DNA of 64,000 bases. It comes from Tetraselmis striata. Lineage: Eukaryota; Chlorophyta; Chlorodendrophyceae; Chlorodendrales; Chlorodendraceae. Position 1 is the first letter of the stretch, and every line of letters starts with the position of its first letter. The translations under genes were made by a program, and so were the position numbers. Of the stretch, positions 22,470-33,906 are shown one piece after another. The DNA lies in contig VCJN01000434.1 of NCBI GenBank assembly GCA_006384855.1, forward strand, positions 62,001 through 126,000, in the 5' to 3' direction. The notes under the pieces were generated by a model. The model was given only the letters and a program-made list of their open reading frames with translations, made no database searches and was not told the DNA's origin.

Positions 22470-23160
22470 CGGCCTAGTGCCGCTATTGGAGTGGCCCGGG
22501 ATTGTGTGCTGGGGAGAGCGTCCCTACTGCGTGGAGCGGCGGCTGGCTGGTTACGATGCCTGGTCGGTGGCTGTCATGGCGGTTCCCGCCTCTGGTGGCC
22601 CGTAGCTGGATTTTCTGCTGGATTTCTGTATGGATTTCTTGAATTTTGCAGCTGGCTCATGTAACAATCTCATAGTAGCAGTCGACTGCTACACAAGGGA
22701 TTGCTGGTCGCTGCCGCCCGCAGTCGCCAGAATAAATATGTAGGACGGCATTTATTGTTATTCCATCGTTTCGGCCGCAACGTATGTCGAAATGATGATC
22801 GCAAATTTCCTAGGTAGTCCTAGGTACATGTATATATTTCCGTTATCGCCTTCTGCTGCTAGCTCATGTAAATAATATGTATCTCCACAGGAGATACATA
22901 TAATAAACATAAAATAGTCGCCAGCCACACGCTCTAAAACCCGTACTCGTAACCACGCGGTACATTATTATCGCTTCATGATTTTGAAACCCCGCGATGA
23001 GCAAAAAGCATATTTATCTGGAGGAATATAAGAATAAATCACGCATGTTACCCGGAACTTACGACTCCTTCATGCTGCAAAATCATTATTTATTCATTGT
23101 TCTTCCCACTGCTCGCGATCCCAAAATTATAAGTCGCCAACTTACAATGTTGCTGCAGTA
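22470..23160. other. Intergenic region without recognised gene
   Basis: The stretch is AT-rich after 22660. A short perfect inverted repeat (TATGTATCTCC/GGAGATACATA, 22878-22901) is visible. Nothing else is recognised. Confidence 0.4.
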
Positions 23161-25123
23161 GGTACCAGTAGGGAGCTAGATGACCATCACGGCATCGCGG
23201 TCCTAAACATGCCGCTCGGATCGCCAGAGTATGTGCAGGCGTACATGCGCGGCAAGGCGGAGGAGCTACGAGAGGAGGTGGACGCTAGCCTGAGCAAGCT
23301 TCTGTCGGCCAAGCCCAGCCGTCGGTACACCCACGCCTTGCATCACCACGCATGGGCCATGCTCAAGCATTGCATGCAACACAAGGCGGGGTATTGGCTC
23401 CGCAATTGTCTTCCGTCCGAGGTGGAGGCCTTTGCGGAGGCGGTGGATGCCACCATCCTCGCGACGGTCGAACGGGTGCTCAGGGTCGGATCGTACTAGG
23501 TGTCTCTTTTGATCCCTCCACGTACGGCACCGACACCAATCCGGTGGTCACCGATTTCTTGGCGGAGCTTTTGCACGACCCCGACCCCATGGCAGCGGAG
23601 GTGGCTACCTTGAGCGAGGATGCAGTGGCCAGGGCGCGCAGCAGGCTTCACCTCCCCACTCGATTGAAGGGAGCTGGCATCCGCCGCATGGCTACCGTTC
23701 GTGATGCCGCCTTCATCGGCTGCATGAATGCCATCCTCCCAAGGTTTCTGACTAGGAACTCCGGCACCAACACCCCCACCCCTGGTTTCTTCAACCCACA
23801 GCTCGGGTCCGTACTTGGCCGAGGCAGCTTCAACGCAAATTCTTCCGCCCGCCAGTATCACCACTTCCTCAACGATGCTCATGGGTCGGACAGCTACGCC
23901 GCGGAGATGCGCGAGGCGTGGGGCCGCCTCCAAGCGGCTACTGCTGGCCATCTCGGCGACGCAGATGCACGCCAGATGGAGCAGGAAGTGGAGGCTGCGT
24001 CGGGCTCGCAAAAGGAGCTGACGGCATTTCTAGACCAGGCCAACAACTCTCGGCTTCGAAATGAGGTGTGCGCTCTCCCTGCCACATGCAGGGAACGGAT
24101 CTTGTTCAACCAGCTCGACGCGGCGTCAGGCATGTGGACAGTGGCCATCCCCACCGCGCGGACAGCCATGACTCCGCATGAGCTGCGGGAGGTCGCTGCC
24201 GGGTACTTCTTTCTGCCTAGCCCGTGCTTGGCCCCGGTGGTTGGGTGCCAGATCATTCTGCCCTCGACGGAGCACAACCCCGTCATTGTTGATCTATACG
24301 GTGACGCGCTCATGAACCTCCCGGCGCCTGGAGACGCTCACTGGCGTGTACAGCACGACGCTATCGCAGATGCCTTCCGCGATCACTGTGTTCACGGCCT
24401 AGGTATCGCGGTACGGCGGGAGGTGGATGACTTGTTCCAGCAGGCAGTGCCTCTCGGCAACACCGTACCCAGGGATGAACTCAAGGACCTAGTGCCGGAC
24501 GCAGAGCTCTCCCTTCCGGCGTTCAACGTCGTGACCGGGAGCTATGATCCCCGGAGCTTGAAGTCCACGCTGCTGGAGTTCAAGACTATGCGGTACGGGG
24601 TCAAGTACACTTCAGTGCCCGGGCCACGGCTGTGGATCGGTTTGAGCGCTCCCTGTTGGGCGACATACAACGGGGGTTGGTTGCGCGGGATGCGGCGTGG
24701 CACAACACAGAGCCCGGACAAAAGGGTCCTCTTCGAGACATCCTGAATATGTCGGAGTACACGGGCATGGTCTTCGGCACAGTGGGTGAGGTGAGCAAGG
24801 GGGTGCACCGCACAGTCCGTGGTATCGCATGCTTGGCTGCGGATCGGGGTGCCCTCTCATCGCGAGGCACTCGGTGCATCACCCGGGCTCACCAGGAGGC
24901 CTTGCTCGCAAGAGATTTCCTCGGGGTCCTGAGCTTGGTGGCCGCTCGAGAGCGCGCTCGCTGCCTCATCAGACGGCGCATATTCGTCTGCCATCCCGTT
25001 GCTGAAGCTGCACAGCACGTCCGAGGATCACCCACACACACACGTGCTCGCGTGGCCCGGACTCTGAACCGTGTGCGCATCACTCATCCATCCCGCCTTA
25101 TGCGGGATGCGGGCCGCTTTTAG
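23161..25123 (+). pseudogene. 5'-truncated non-LTR retrotransposon: post-RT region and PD-(D/E)XK-type endonuclease, frameshifted
   Basis: Three consecutive frames make one broken coding region. Frame one (from about 23170 to 23499) contains HHGIAVLNMPLGSPEYVQAY, a motif that directly follows the reverse transcriptase in a family of algal and protist non-LTR elements. Frame two (about 23500-24620) carries LPTRLKGAGIRRMATVRDAA (the usual GG-x-G-I/L-R block) and ends in DPRSLKSTLLEFKTMRYG, which fits a PD-(D/E)XK endonuclease core (Asp ... Glu-x-Lys). Frame three (about 24620-25123) continues with VDRFERSLLGDIQRGL, GMVFGTVGEVSKGVH and a basic tail. Frameshifts lie near 23490-23500 and 24618-24625. 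No reverse transcriptase precedes it, so the copy is 5' truncated as target-primed insertions often are. Exact family (Utopia-like, Dualen-like or other) is not decided. Confidence 0.7.
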
Positions 25124-25128
25124 GCGGC
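25091..25128 (+). other. Two adjacent hairpins at the 3' end of the retrotransposon ORF
   Basis: TCCCGC-CTTAT-GCGGGA (25091-25107) is followed by GCCGC-TTTTAG-GCGGC (25113-25128), and the stop codon lies in the second loop. Many non-LTR elements have 3' stem-loops that their reverse transcriptase recognises; a similar role here is inferred. Confidence 0.45.
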
Positions 25129-25129
25129 T

Positions 25130-25945
25130 TGCTGTGTTGATTTTCTAATTCTGGGGAACTGCCTTTTTTGTAATTAGAACGCTGATATCCAGGCTGCCGG
25201 AGCACGTGAATAGTCCTATTGAAGTACTTCGAAAAAAGCTTCGTGTTTACGAATGTCGGTGCGGTTATACGAGGCCTGCCAGAGTGGAGCACTTTTCCCA
25301 AAAGTGCTATGTATCGTGTCCCCTCGTAAACCGAAAGTGAGCAAAAAGGTAAAATTTATGAAATTTACATATCTTTGTATGATAAAGCGTATTTTCACAT
25401 ATCAGAAAAGGTTAAATCGTAGCTGTACGCGCAAAATATGTGTGCCATTAAGTATCACTCCGTCGCGGATGCAGCGCGAGGTGTACGATGCCGGTGATGA
25501 CCGGTATTTATGCCTCTATGATTAGGTGGTGTGATGACACGGATGAATATACTAAGATTGATATACATTTTCTCGGTCGCTTTGCGCGGTGTGATCGTTA
25601 TGTATACGCATATTCGCGTGTACATGCTTCGACGAAATGACACATCCAAGATGTGATCGTGCTGAGTTGGCTTTTATCGACATTTTGATTGGTGTATATC
25701 ATACGGCATATCCGAAGGAGGCAGTGGCACCGAACGCGCACCGTTCCCTACCTGCTGGTCGGGCTACAGTATGAACTTTTTGGTTGCAGGGAGAGCGTCC
25801 AGAGAATGCCCGCAAAGTACTGGGGAAGGAAAAAGCCTACATTTAAGCAGAATAGCCAGAGTATGGGTCGCTACTATTTCCCCCCGCGGGATCTTCCAGC
25901 ATGATAGCCTTTCTCTCCCACCGCGCACTCACCCAGCACTCGCGC
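25130..25945. other. Intergenic region without recognised gene
   Basis: The sequence is AT-rich. The 3' end of the retrotransposon relic probably extends to about 25180, where TTTTTTGTAATTAG includes a TGTAA word. Nothing else is recognised. Confidence 0.4.
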
Positions 25946-25971
25946 ATATCCCTGTGGCATTGTTCGACGAA

Positions 25972-26190
25972 TTTCCGCGGTCGGGCGTGCGTGCAGCAGC
26001 GATCCCTACCACTGGTCGCATGTCGCCGTTCTGATCGGCGACATACTTGTCGCGCCAGCTGCATCGCCGCGCAGCTGTATGATGAGGTTTGCTACCGCCG
26101 CCACTTTGTTTTGTGACGCCTGGAGCTACCAGCTTTCTGTGTCTATTGTCCCGGTTCGCTTCGGTCGCTCGGCTCGGGCGCTGCGTGTGT
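25972..26190 (+). repeat. Diverged direct duplication, copy 1, with cysteine-rich peptide
   Basis: This copy aligns with 26496-26719 over about 220 bp with scattered substitutions. Both encode a related Cys/Arg-rich peptide in the same relative frame; here it reads ACRRSDRRHTCRASCIAAQL and ends in TGA. The upstream phrase CCTGTGGCATTGTTCGACGA also recurs in diverged form near 26249. Confidence 0.7.
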
Positions 26191-26495
26191 ACGCCCTGTG
26201 CCGAGTCGTCGTTAATCTGTCAACCCGCCATACAGGTAGAGCGGGCACCTGTGGCGGTGTTCGACGATTTTGAAGCGCTCGTCCTGGAGGTGAGACGTTG
26301 GCCGCAGCTGTGCGTGGTTCTCCTATTACGGTATGTTTCTCGTTCCCTTGTTATCCCTCTCCCGCAGTGCCAGCACTGCCTGCATACAGAGGCATAGCAG
26401 GACAGGTTGGGAAGTACCTGGTCACCTAACGTGTGTTGTGTGTTTATTGGTTACGACATGCACCGCTAGTGGTTTGGGACCTGTGTGGAGCGCGG

Positions 26496-26719
26496 TTTCC
26501 GCGGTCGGGCGCGCGTGCAGCAGCGATCCCTACCTCTGCGCGGCCTGTCGCCGTTCTGATCGGCGATATACCTGTTGCGCCAACTGCATCGCAGCCCAGC
26601 TGTATGACAAGGTTCGTTACCGTTGCCACTGTGTTTTGTGGTGCCTGTAGCTACCATCTTTCTGTGTCTATTGACCCGGTTCGCGTATCCGGTCGCTCGG
26701 CTCGGGCGCTGTGTTTGTA
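26496..26719 (+). repeat. Diverged direct duplication, copy 2, with cysteine-rich peptide
   Basis: In this copy the peptide from 26537 reads CAACRRSDRRYTCCANCIAA, a C-x2-C-x8-C-C-x2-C pattern, and continues QLYDKVRYRCHC before a TAG. The cysteine spacing resembles small zinc fingers of the ATG14/UVRAG kind, but the match is only to the spacing. A splice acceptor-like CGTGCAG precedes it. It could be a decayed exon copied twice. Confidence 0.6.
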
Positions 26720-26813
26720 GGTAATGTGCCAAGGCGTCATTTCGAGCAGGTCTATGTCACACGCAAGTACCTGTGTGACTCGCTTTTGTTTGTGTCAGGT
26801 CCTCACGAAGCTG

Positions 26814-27290
26814 TCTGTCTCTGTTTCTGTGCCTCCCTCGGTGTAGTATCTTCCGAGTCCGAATGTATGGATAGTTTTCGGGAATTTTAGTTGCCCCTGG
26901 CAGGGCACTGAACGCTAAAACTCGGAAATGTGAATCGATGCACATTAATCATACGTGCCGCATCGTCATTGTCCTGTCCTTTCATCTGGTCTGCGTCTAG
27001 GGTCACTTGTCTCGAGCGCTGTGTTTGTAGGTCCTGTTCCATGTCACCGCGTAAATGTGTAAGATTCGTTGGTTTTGGGGTCTTCACGAAGGTGTCTATC
27101 TCTGCTTCCTGTGCGCGTAGTCTATTCTGAGTCCGACTATATGGTTACTTGTGGGGAATTTAACTTGCCCCTGGCACAACACCAAACGCTGCAACTTGTT
27201 GTGTTTCACCAGAAATATAAATCGATGCACATCATGTATTGATCATGTACTCGGCGTCGTCGTTGTCCTCATCGTTCCTTGACATGTTGT
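26814..27290. repeat. Second family of diverged tandem duplication, period about 271 bp
   Basis: Segments beginning CACGAAG at 26814 and CACGAAGG at 27085 share GTGTCT/CTGTCT, GAGTCCGA, GGGGAATTT or GGGAATTTT, CTTGCCCCTGGCA, AAACGCT-type and ATCGATGCACAT words in the same order. Divergence is high, so the duplication is old. The last copy ends about 200 bp before the satellite array. Confidence 0.65.
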
Positions 27291-27486
27291 AATACGACAG
27301 GAAAAGATCTTGGAGTTGTTAAAACCGTATTATATTGAGTAAATTCCAACTGTATGGTCTCATATCGAGGTTTTTAGTTGCACCATACAAGTAAACCCCC
27401 CTAGCGCATGCAAGTTAGGTTTACATCATGAGTAAAGTCTATCTATCATCGAGTACTTGATCTAATTATGTGGTTGTGATCTGTGC

Positions 27487-30400
27487 AGGAGGAGATGGCT
27501 GCCAACACAGTCGAGAAAATGAAATTTATCAGCTGACATATTTACTCGGGCTGAAAGACCGGGATTGCCTTGGGGCTGTGTCCCACACAGTCACCGGAAA
27601 ATCCTAGAACATCGTACATCGTCCTCAGCTGTGTTTGCCCTTGGGAAAGGCACGCAGTCTGTTGTAGTATTAGTAGTTTTGCCGTTTCAGCCCGGTAAAC
27701 ACTACTGTACACCTTATTCCCTGCCCGGGTCAAAAGGCCGCAACTCCTGGACGTCGTGCACCCAGTAGTCCCGCATTAGTGCACGCGGTTTGCAGTGGTG
27801 TGTGTGTGTTGCCTGCACTCCGAAGCCTGGACTGGCCTGCAACTGGCTTAGGGCCAAGCACAAAATCCAAACCTCACGAAAAGTTGACCAAAGCTGACCA
27901 AAGTTGAAGCCTGGACTGGCTTGCTCCGGCATTGCGCCAAGCAAAAAGTCCACATCTGACCAAAAGCTGACCAAAACGATGAAAGGCAAATTCAACGGAT
28001 TGGACCATACATCAGGCATATGTCTTTATTGCAGATTGAAATTAGAATTAATTCGTTTTGCTTGTCGTCATGGTCCTCCATTCTGTTCATAAGTATTGTT
28101 TATTGACATAGCAGACACATCATGGGAAGACATGGTTTGTAGGGCATTCATCCAAATATACAGAATTTGAATGCAATAGGAGGAGATGGCTGCCAACACA
28201 GTCGAGAAAATGAAATTTATCAGCTGACATATTTACTCGGGCTGAAAGGCCGGGATTGCCTTGGGGCTGTGTCCCACACAGTCACCAAAAAATCCTAGAA
28301 CATCGTACATCGTCCTCAGCTGTCTTTGCCCTTGGGAAAGGCACGCAGTCTGTTGTAGTATTAGTAGTTTTGCCGTTTCAGACCGGTAAACACTACTGTA
28401 CACCTTATTCCCTGCCCGGGTCAAAAGGCCGCAACTCCTGGACGTCGTGCACCCAGTAGTCCCGCATTAGTGCACGCGGTTTGCAGTGGTGTGTGTGTGT
28501 TGCTTGCACTCCGAAGCCTGGACAAGCCTGCAACTGGCTTAGGGCCAAGCACAACATCCAAACCTCACGAAAAGTTGACCAAAGCTGACCAAAGTTGAAG
28601 CCTGGACTGGCTTGCTCCGGCATTGCGCCAAGCAAAAAGTCCACATCTGACCAAAAGCTGACCAAAACGACGAAAGGCAAATTCAACGGATTGGACCATA
28701 CATCAGGCATATGTCTTTATTGCAGATTGAAATTAGAATTAATTCGTTTTGCTTGTCGTCATGGTCCTCCATTCTGTTCATAAGTATTGTTTATTGACAT
28801 AGCAGACACATCATGGGAAGACATGGTTTGTAGGGCATTCATCCAAATATACAGAATTTGAATGCAATAGGAGGAGATGGCTGCCAACACAGTCGAGAAA
28901 ATGAAATTTATCAGCTGACATATTTACTCGGGCTGAAAGGCCGGGATTGCCTTGGGGCTGTGTCCCACACAGTCACCGGAAAATCCTAGAACATCGTACA
29001 TCGTCCTCAGCTGTGTTTGCCCTTGGGAAAGGCACGCAGTCTGTTGTAGTATTAGTAGTTTTGCCGTTTCAGCCCGGTAAACACTACTGTACACCTTATT
29101 CCCTGCCCGGGTCAAAAGGCCGCAACTCCTGGACGTCGTGCACCCAGTAGTCCCGCATTAGTGCACGCGGTTTGCAGTGGTGTGTGTGTGTTGCTTGCAC
29201 TCCGAAGCCTGGACTGGCCTGCAACTGGCTTAGGGCCAAGCAAAAAATCCAAACCTCACGAAAAGTTGACCAAAGCTGACCAAAGTTGAAGCCTGGACTG
29301 GCTTGCTCCGGCATTGCGCCAAGCAAAAAGTCCACATCTGACCAAAAGCTGACCAAAACGATGAAAGGCAAATTCAACGGATTGGACCATACATCAGGCA
29401 TATGTCTTTATTGCAGATTGAAATTAGAATTAATTCGTTTTGCTTGTCGTCATGGTCCTCCATTCTGTTCATAAGTATTGTTTATTGACATAGCAGACAC
29501 ATCATGGGAAGACATGGTTTGTAGGGCATTCATCCAAATATACAGAATTTGAATGCAATAGGAGGAGATGGCTGCCAACACAGTCGAGAAAATGAAATTT
29601 ATCAGCTGACATATTTACTCGGGCTGAAAGGCCGGGATTGCCTTGGGGCTGTGTCCCACACAGTTACCGGAAAATCCTAGAACATCGTACATCGTCCTCA
29701 GCTGTGTTTGCCCTTGGGAAAGGCACGCAGTCTGTTGTAGTATTAGTAGTTTTGCCGTTTCAGCCCGGTAAACACTACTGTACACCTTATTCCCTGCCCG
29801 GGTCAAAAGGCCGCAACTCCTGGACGTCGTGCACCCAGTAGTCCCGCATTAGTGCACGCGGTTTGCAGTGGTGTGTGTGTGTTGCCTGCACTCCGAAGCC
29901 TGGACTGGCCTGCAACTGGCTTAGGGCCAAGCACAAAATCCAAACCTCACGAAAAGTTGACCAAAGCTGACCAAAGTTGAAGCCTGGACTGGCTTGCTCC
30001 GGCATTGCGCCAAGCAAAAAGTCCACATCTGACCAAAAGCTGACCAAAACGATGAAAAGCAAATTCAACGGATTGGACCATACATCAGGCATATGTCTTT
30101 ATTGCAGATTGAAATTAGAATTAATTCGTTTTGCTTGTCGTCATGGTCCTCCATTCTGTTCATAAGTATTGTTTATTGACATAGCAGACACATCATGGGA
30201 AGACATGGTTTGTAGGGCATTCATCCAAATATACAGAATTTGAATGCAATAGGAGGAGATGGCTGCCAACACAGTCGAGAAAATGAAATTTATCAGCTGA
30301 CATATTTACTCGGGCTGAAAGGCCGGGATTGCCTTGGGGCTGTGTCCCACACAGTCACCGGAAAATCCTAGAACATCGTACATCGTCCTCAGCTGTGTTT

Positions 30401-30945
30401 GCCCTTGGGAAAGGCACGCAGTCTGTTGTAGTATTAGTAGTTTTGCCGTTTCAGCCCGGTAAACACTACTGTACACCTTATTCCCTGCCCGGGTCAAAAG
30501 GCCGCAACTCCTGGACGTCGTGCACCCAGTAGTCCCGCATTAGTGCACGCGGTTTGCAGTGGTGTGTGTGTGTGTGTTGCCTGCACTCCGAAGCCTGGAC
30601 TGGCCTGCAACTGGCTTAGGGCCAAGCACAACATCCAAACCTCACGAAAAGTTGACCAAAGCTGACCAAAGTTGAAGCCTGGACTGGCTTGCTCCGGCAT
30701 TGCGCCAAGCAAAAAGTCCACATCTGACCAAAAGCTGACCAAACCGATGAAAGGCAAATTCAACGGATTGGACCATACATCAGGCATATGTCTTTATTGC
30801 AGATTGAAATTAGAATTAATTCGTTTTGCGTGCCGTCATGGTCCTCCATTCTGTTCATAAGTATTGTTTATCGACATAGCAGACACATCATGGGAAGACA
30901 TGCTTTGCAGAGCATTCATCCAAATATACAGAATTTGAATGCAAT
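27487..30945 (+). repeat. Block 1: five A monomers
   Basis: Monomers start at 27487, 28178, 28869, 29560 and 30251. Successive diagnostic variants are: (1) CACAAAATCC with ACGATGAAAGG; (2) CAGACCGG with CAACATCC; (3) CAAAAAATCC; (4) GTTACCGG with GATGAAAAGC; (5) two extra GT units, ACCGATG and GCGTGCCG. This is the reference order of the higher-order repeat. Confidence 0.95.
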
Positions 30946-31496
30946 AGGAGGAGTAGTATGACGAAACATTGTTCAGAGATTTGCTTGTATCCCCTTGCTG
31001 AGGCACCGCATTAATATCTAATTTGACCCTCGTACAGAAACATATGACTTCAATGGGTTTTCCTTGCAATCAATTGCGCATATGTGATATGCTATTTCAT
31101 ACAGCTCATCACCATTTGCAAAAAATGGAATGTACAACTATGCAGCACGTGTGCATGTATATGTAAAGATTGTGTTCATGTTCGCTTAAGAGAAGAAAGA
31201 AATTCCTGCACTGGCTGGAATGGCTATGGCATCGGGCAAGGAAAAAATCCAAAGTTGATCCGCAGCTGATCCGAAGTAGGTATACCAAAGCTGAAGTCTG
31301 GACTGGCTTGCTCCGGCATTGCGTCAAGCAAAAAATCCACATCTGACCGAAAGCTGACCAAATATGTTATTCCCCACCCGGGTAAAAGGCCACAACGACT
31401 GATGGACGCCGTGCACCCAATTTTCCCGCATTACTGTCCGCGGTTTGCAATGGTGTGTGTGTGGGGGGGGGGGGGGGAGCGTGCGCGTGTGTGTGT

Positions 31497-31559
<63 letters not shown>

Positions 31560-31915
31560 GCCTGAACTCCGGAGCCTGGACTGGCTTGCTATGGCATAGG
31601 GCCAAGCAAAACATCCGAATTCGACCCAAAGCTGACCAAAGTTGAAGCCTGGACTGGCTTGCTCCGGCATTGCGCCAAGCAAAAAGTCCACATCTGACCA
31701 AAAGCTGACCAAAACGATGAAAGGCAAATTCAACGGATTGGACCATACATCAGGCATATGTCTTTATTGCAGATTGAAATTAGAATTAATTCGTTTTGCT
31801 TGTCGTCATGGTCCTCCATTCTGTTCATAAGTATTGTTTATTGACATAGCAGACACATCATGGGAAGACATGGTTTGTAGGGCATTCATCCAAATATACA
31901 GAATTTGAATGCAAT
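30946..31915 (+). repeat. B unit 1 (970 bp)
   Basis: B-specific sequence runs from about 30954 to 31367. The A-like diverged segment follows, with a 15-G run at 31463-31477 and a (GT)n tract at about 31502-31558. The last part, from about 31640, is indistinguishable from A monomers. Confidence 0.93.
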
Positions 31916-33295
31916 AGGAGGAGATGGCTGCCAACACAGTCGAGAAAATGAAATTTATCAGCTGACATATTTACTCGGGCTGAAAGGCCGGGATTGCCTT
32001 GGGGCTGTGTCCCACACAGTCACCGGAAAATCCTAGAACATCGTACATCGTCCTCAGCTGTCTTTGCCCTTGGGAAAGGCACGCAGTCTGTTGTAGTATT
32101 AGTAGTTTTGCCGTTTCAGCCCGGTAAACACTACTGTACACCTTATTCCCTGCCCGGGTCAAAAGGCCGCAACTCCTGGACGTCGTGCACCCAGTAGTCC
32201 CGCATTAGTGCACGCGGTTTGCAGTGGTGTGTGTGTGTTGCCTGCACTCCGAAGCCTGGACTGGCCTGCAACTGGCTTAGGGCCAAGCACAAATCCAAAC
32301 CTCACGAAAAGTTGACCAAAGCTGACCAAAGTTGAAGCCTGGACTGGCTTGCTCCGGCATTGCGCCAAGCAAAAAGTCCACATCTGACCAAAAGCTGACC
32401 AAAACGATGAAAAGCAAATTCAACGGATTGGACCATACATCAGGCATATGTCTTTATTGCAGATTGAAATTAGAATTAATTCGTTTTGCTTGTCGTCATG
32501 GTCCTCCATTCTGTTCATAAGTATTGTTTATTGACATAGCAGACACATCATGGGAAGACATGGTTTGTAGGGCATTCATCCAAATATACAGAATTTGAAT
32601 GCAATAGGAGGAGATGGCTGCCAACACAGTCGAGAAAATGAAATTTATCAGCTGACATATTTACTCGGGCTGAAAGGCCGGGATTGCCTTGGGGCTGTGT
32701 CCCACACAGTCACCGGAAAATCCTAGAACATCGTACATCGTCCTCAGCTGTCTTTGCCCTTGGGAAAGGCACGCAGTCTGTTGTAGTATTAGTAGTTTTG
32801 CCGTTTCAGACCGGTAAACACTACTGTACACCTTATTCCCTGCCCGGGTCAAAAGGCCGCAACTCCTGGACGTCGTGCACCCAGTAGTCCCGCATTAGTG
32901 CACGCGGTTTGCAGTGGTGTGTGTGTGTTGCTTGCACTCCGAAGCCTGGACTGGCCTGCAACTGGCTTAGGGCCAAGCACAACATCCAAACCTCACGAAA
33001 AGTTGACCAAAGCTGACCAAAGTTGAAGCCTGGACTGGCTTGCTCCGGCATTGCGCCAAGCAAAAAGTCCACATCTGACCAAAAGCTGACCAAACCGATG
33101 AAAGGCAAATTCAACGGATTGGACATACATCAGGCATATGTCTTTATTGCAGATTGAAATTAGAATTAATTCGTTTTGCGTGCCGTCATGGTCCTCCATT
33201 CTGTTCATAAGTATTGTTTATCGACATAGCAGACACATCATGGGAAGACATGCTTTGCAGAGCATTCATCCAAATATACAGAATTTGAATGCAAT
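31916..33295 (+). repeat. Block 2: two A monomers
   Basis: The first monomer (31916) has a GATGAAAAGC tail as in type 4. The second (32606) combines the type-2 CAGACCGG and CAACATCC with the type-5 ACCGATG and GCGTGCCG end, a hybrid that suggests unequal exchange between types 2 and 5. Confidence 0.9.
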
Positions 33296-33846
33296 AGGAG
33301 GAGTAGTATGACGAAACATTGTTCAGAGATTTGCTTGTATCCCCTTGCTGAGGCACCGCATTAATATCTAATTGACCCTCGTACAGAAACATATGACTTC
33401 AATGGGTTTTTCCTTGCAATCAATTGCGCATATGTGATATGCTATTTCATACAGCTCATCACCATTTGCAAAAAATGGAATGTACAACTATGCAGCACGT
33501 GTGCATGTATATGTAAAGATTGTGTTCATGTTCGCTTAAGAGAAGAAAGAAATTCCTGCACTGGCTGGAATGGCTATGGCATCGGGCAAGGAAAAAATCC
33601 AAAGTTGATCCGCAGCTGATCCGAAGTAGGTATACCAAGCTGAAGTCTGGACTGGCTTGCTCCGGCATTGCGTCAAGCAAAAAATCCACATCTGACCGAA
33701 AGCTGACCAAATATGTTATTCCCCACCCGGGTAAAAGGCACACAACGACTGATGGACGCCGTGCACCCAATTTTCCCGCATTACTGTCCGCGGTTTGCAA
33801 TGGTGTGTGTGTGGGGGGGGGGGGGGGGAGCGTGCGCGTGTGTGTG

Positions 33847-33906
<60 letters not shown>

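Noticed and set aside
27565..27768. Repeated 60-100-codon open frames in every satellite unit (both strands) as a tandem gene family
   Set aside because: The same frames recur only because the DNA repeats. They overlap on both strands, break freely at indels, show changes at all codon positions and carry no known domain.
31431..31757. Frames encoding long His-Thr or Cys-Val runs in B units
   Set aside because: They are translations of the (GT)n/(AC)n tract, not proteins.
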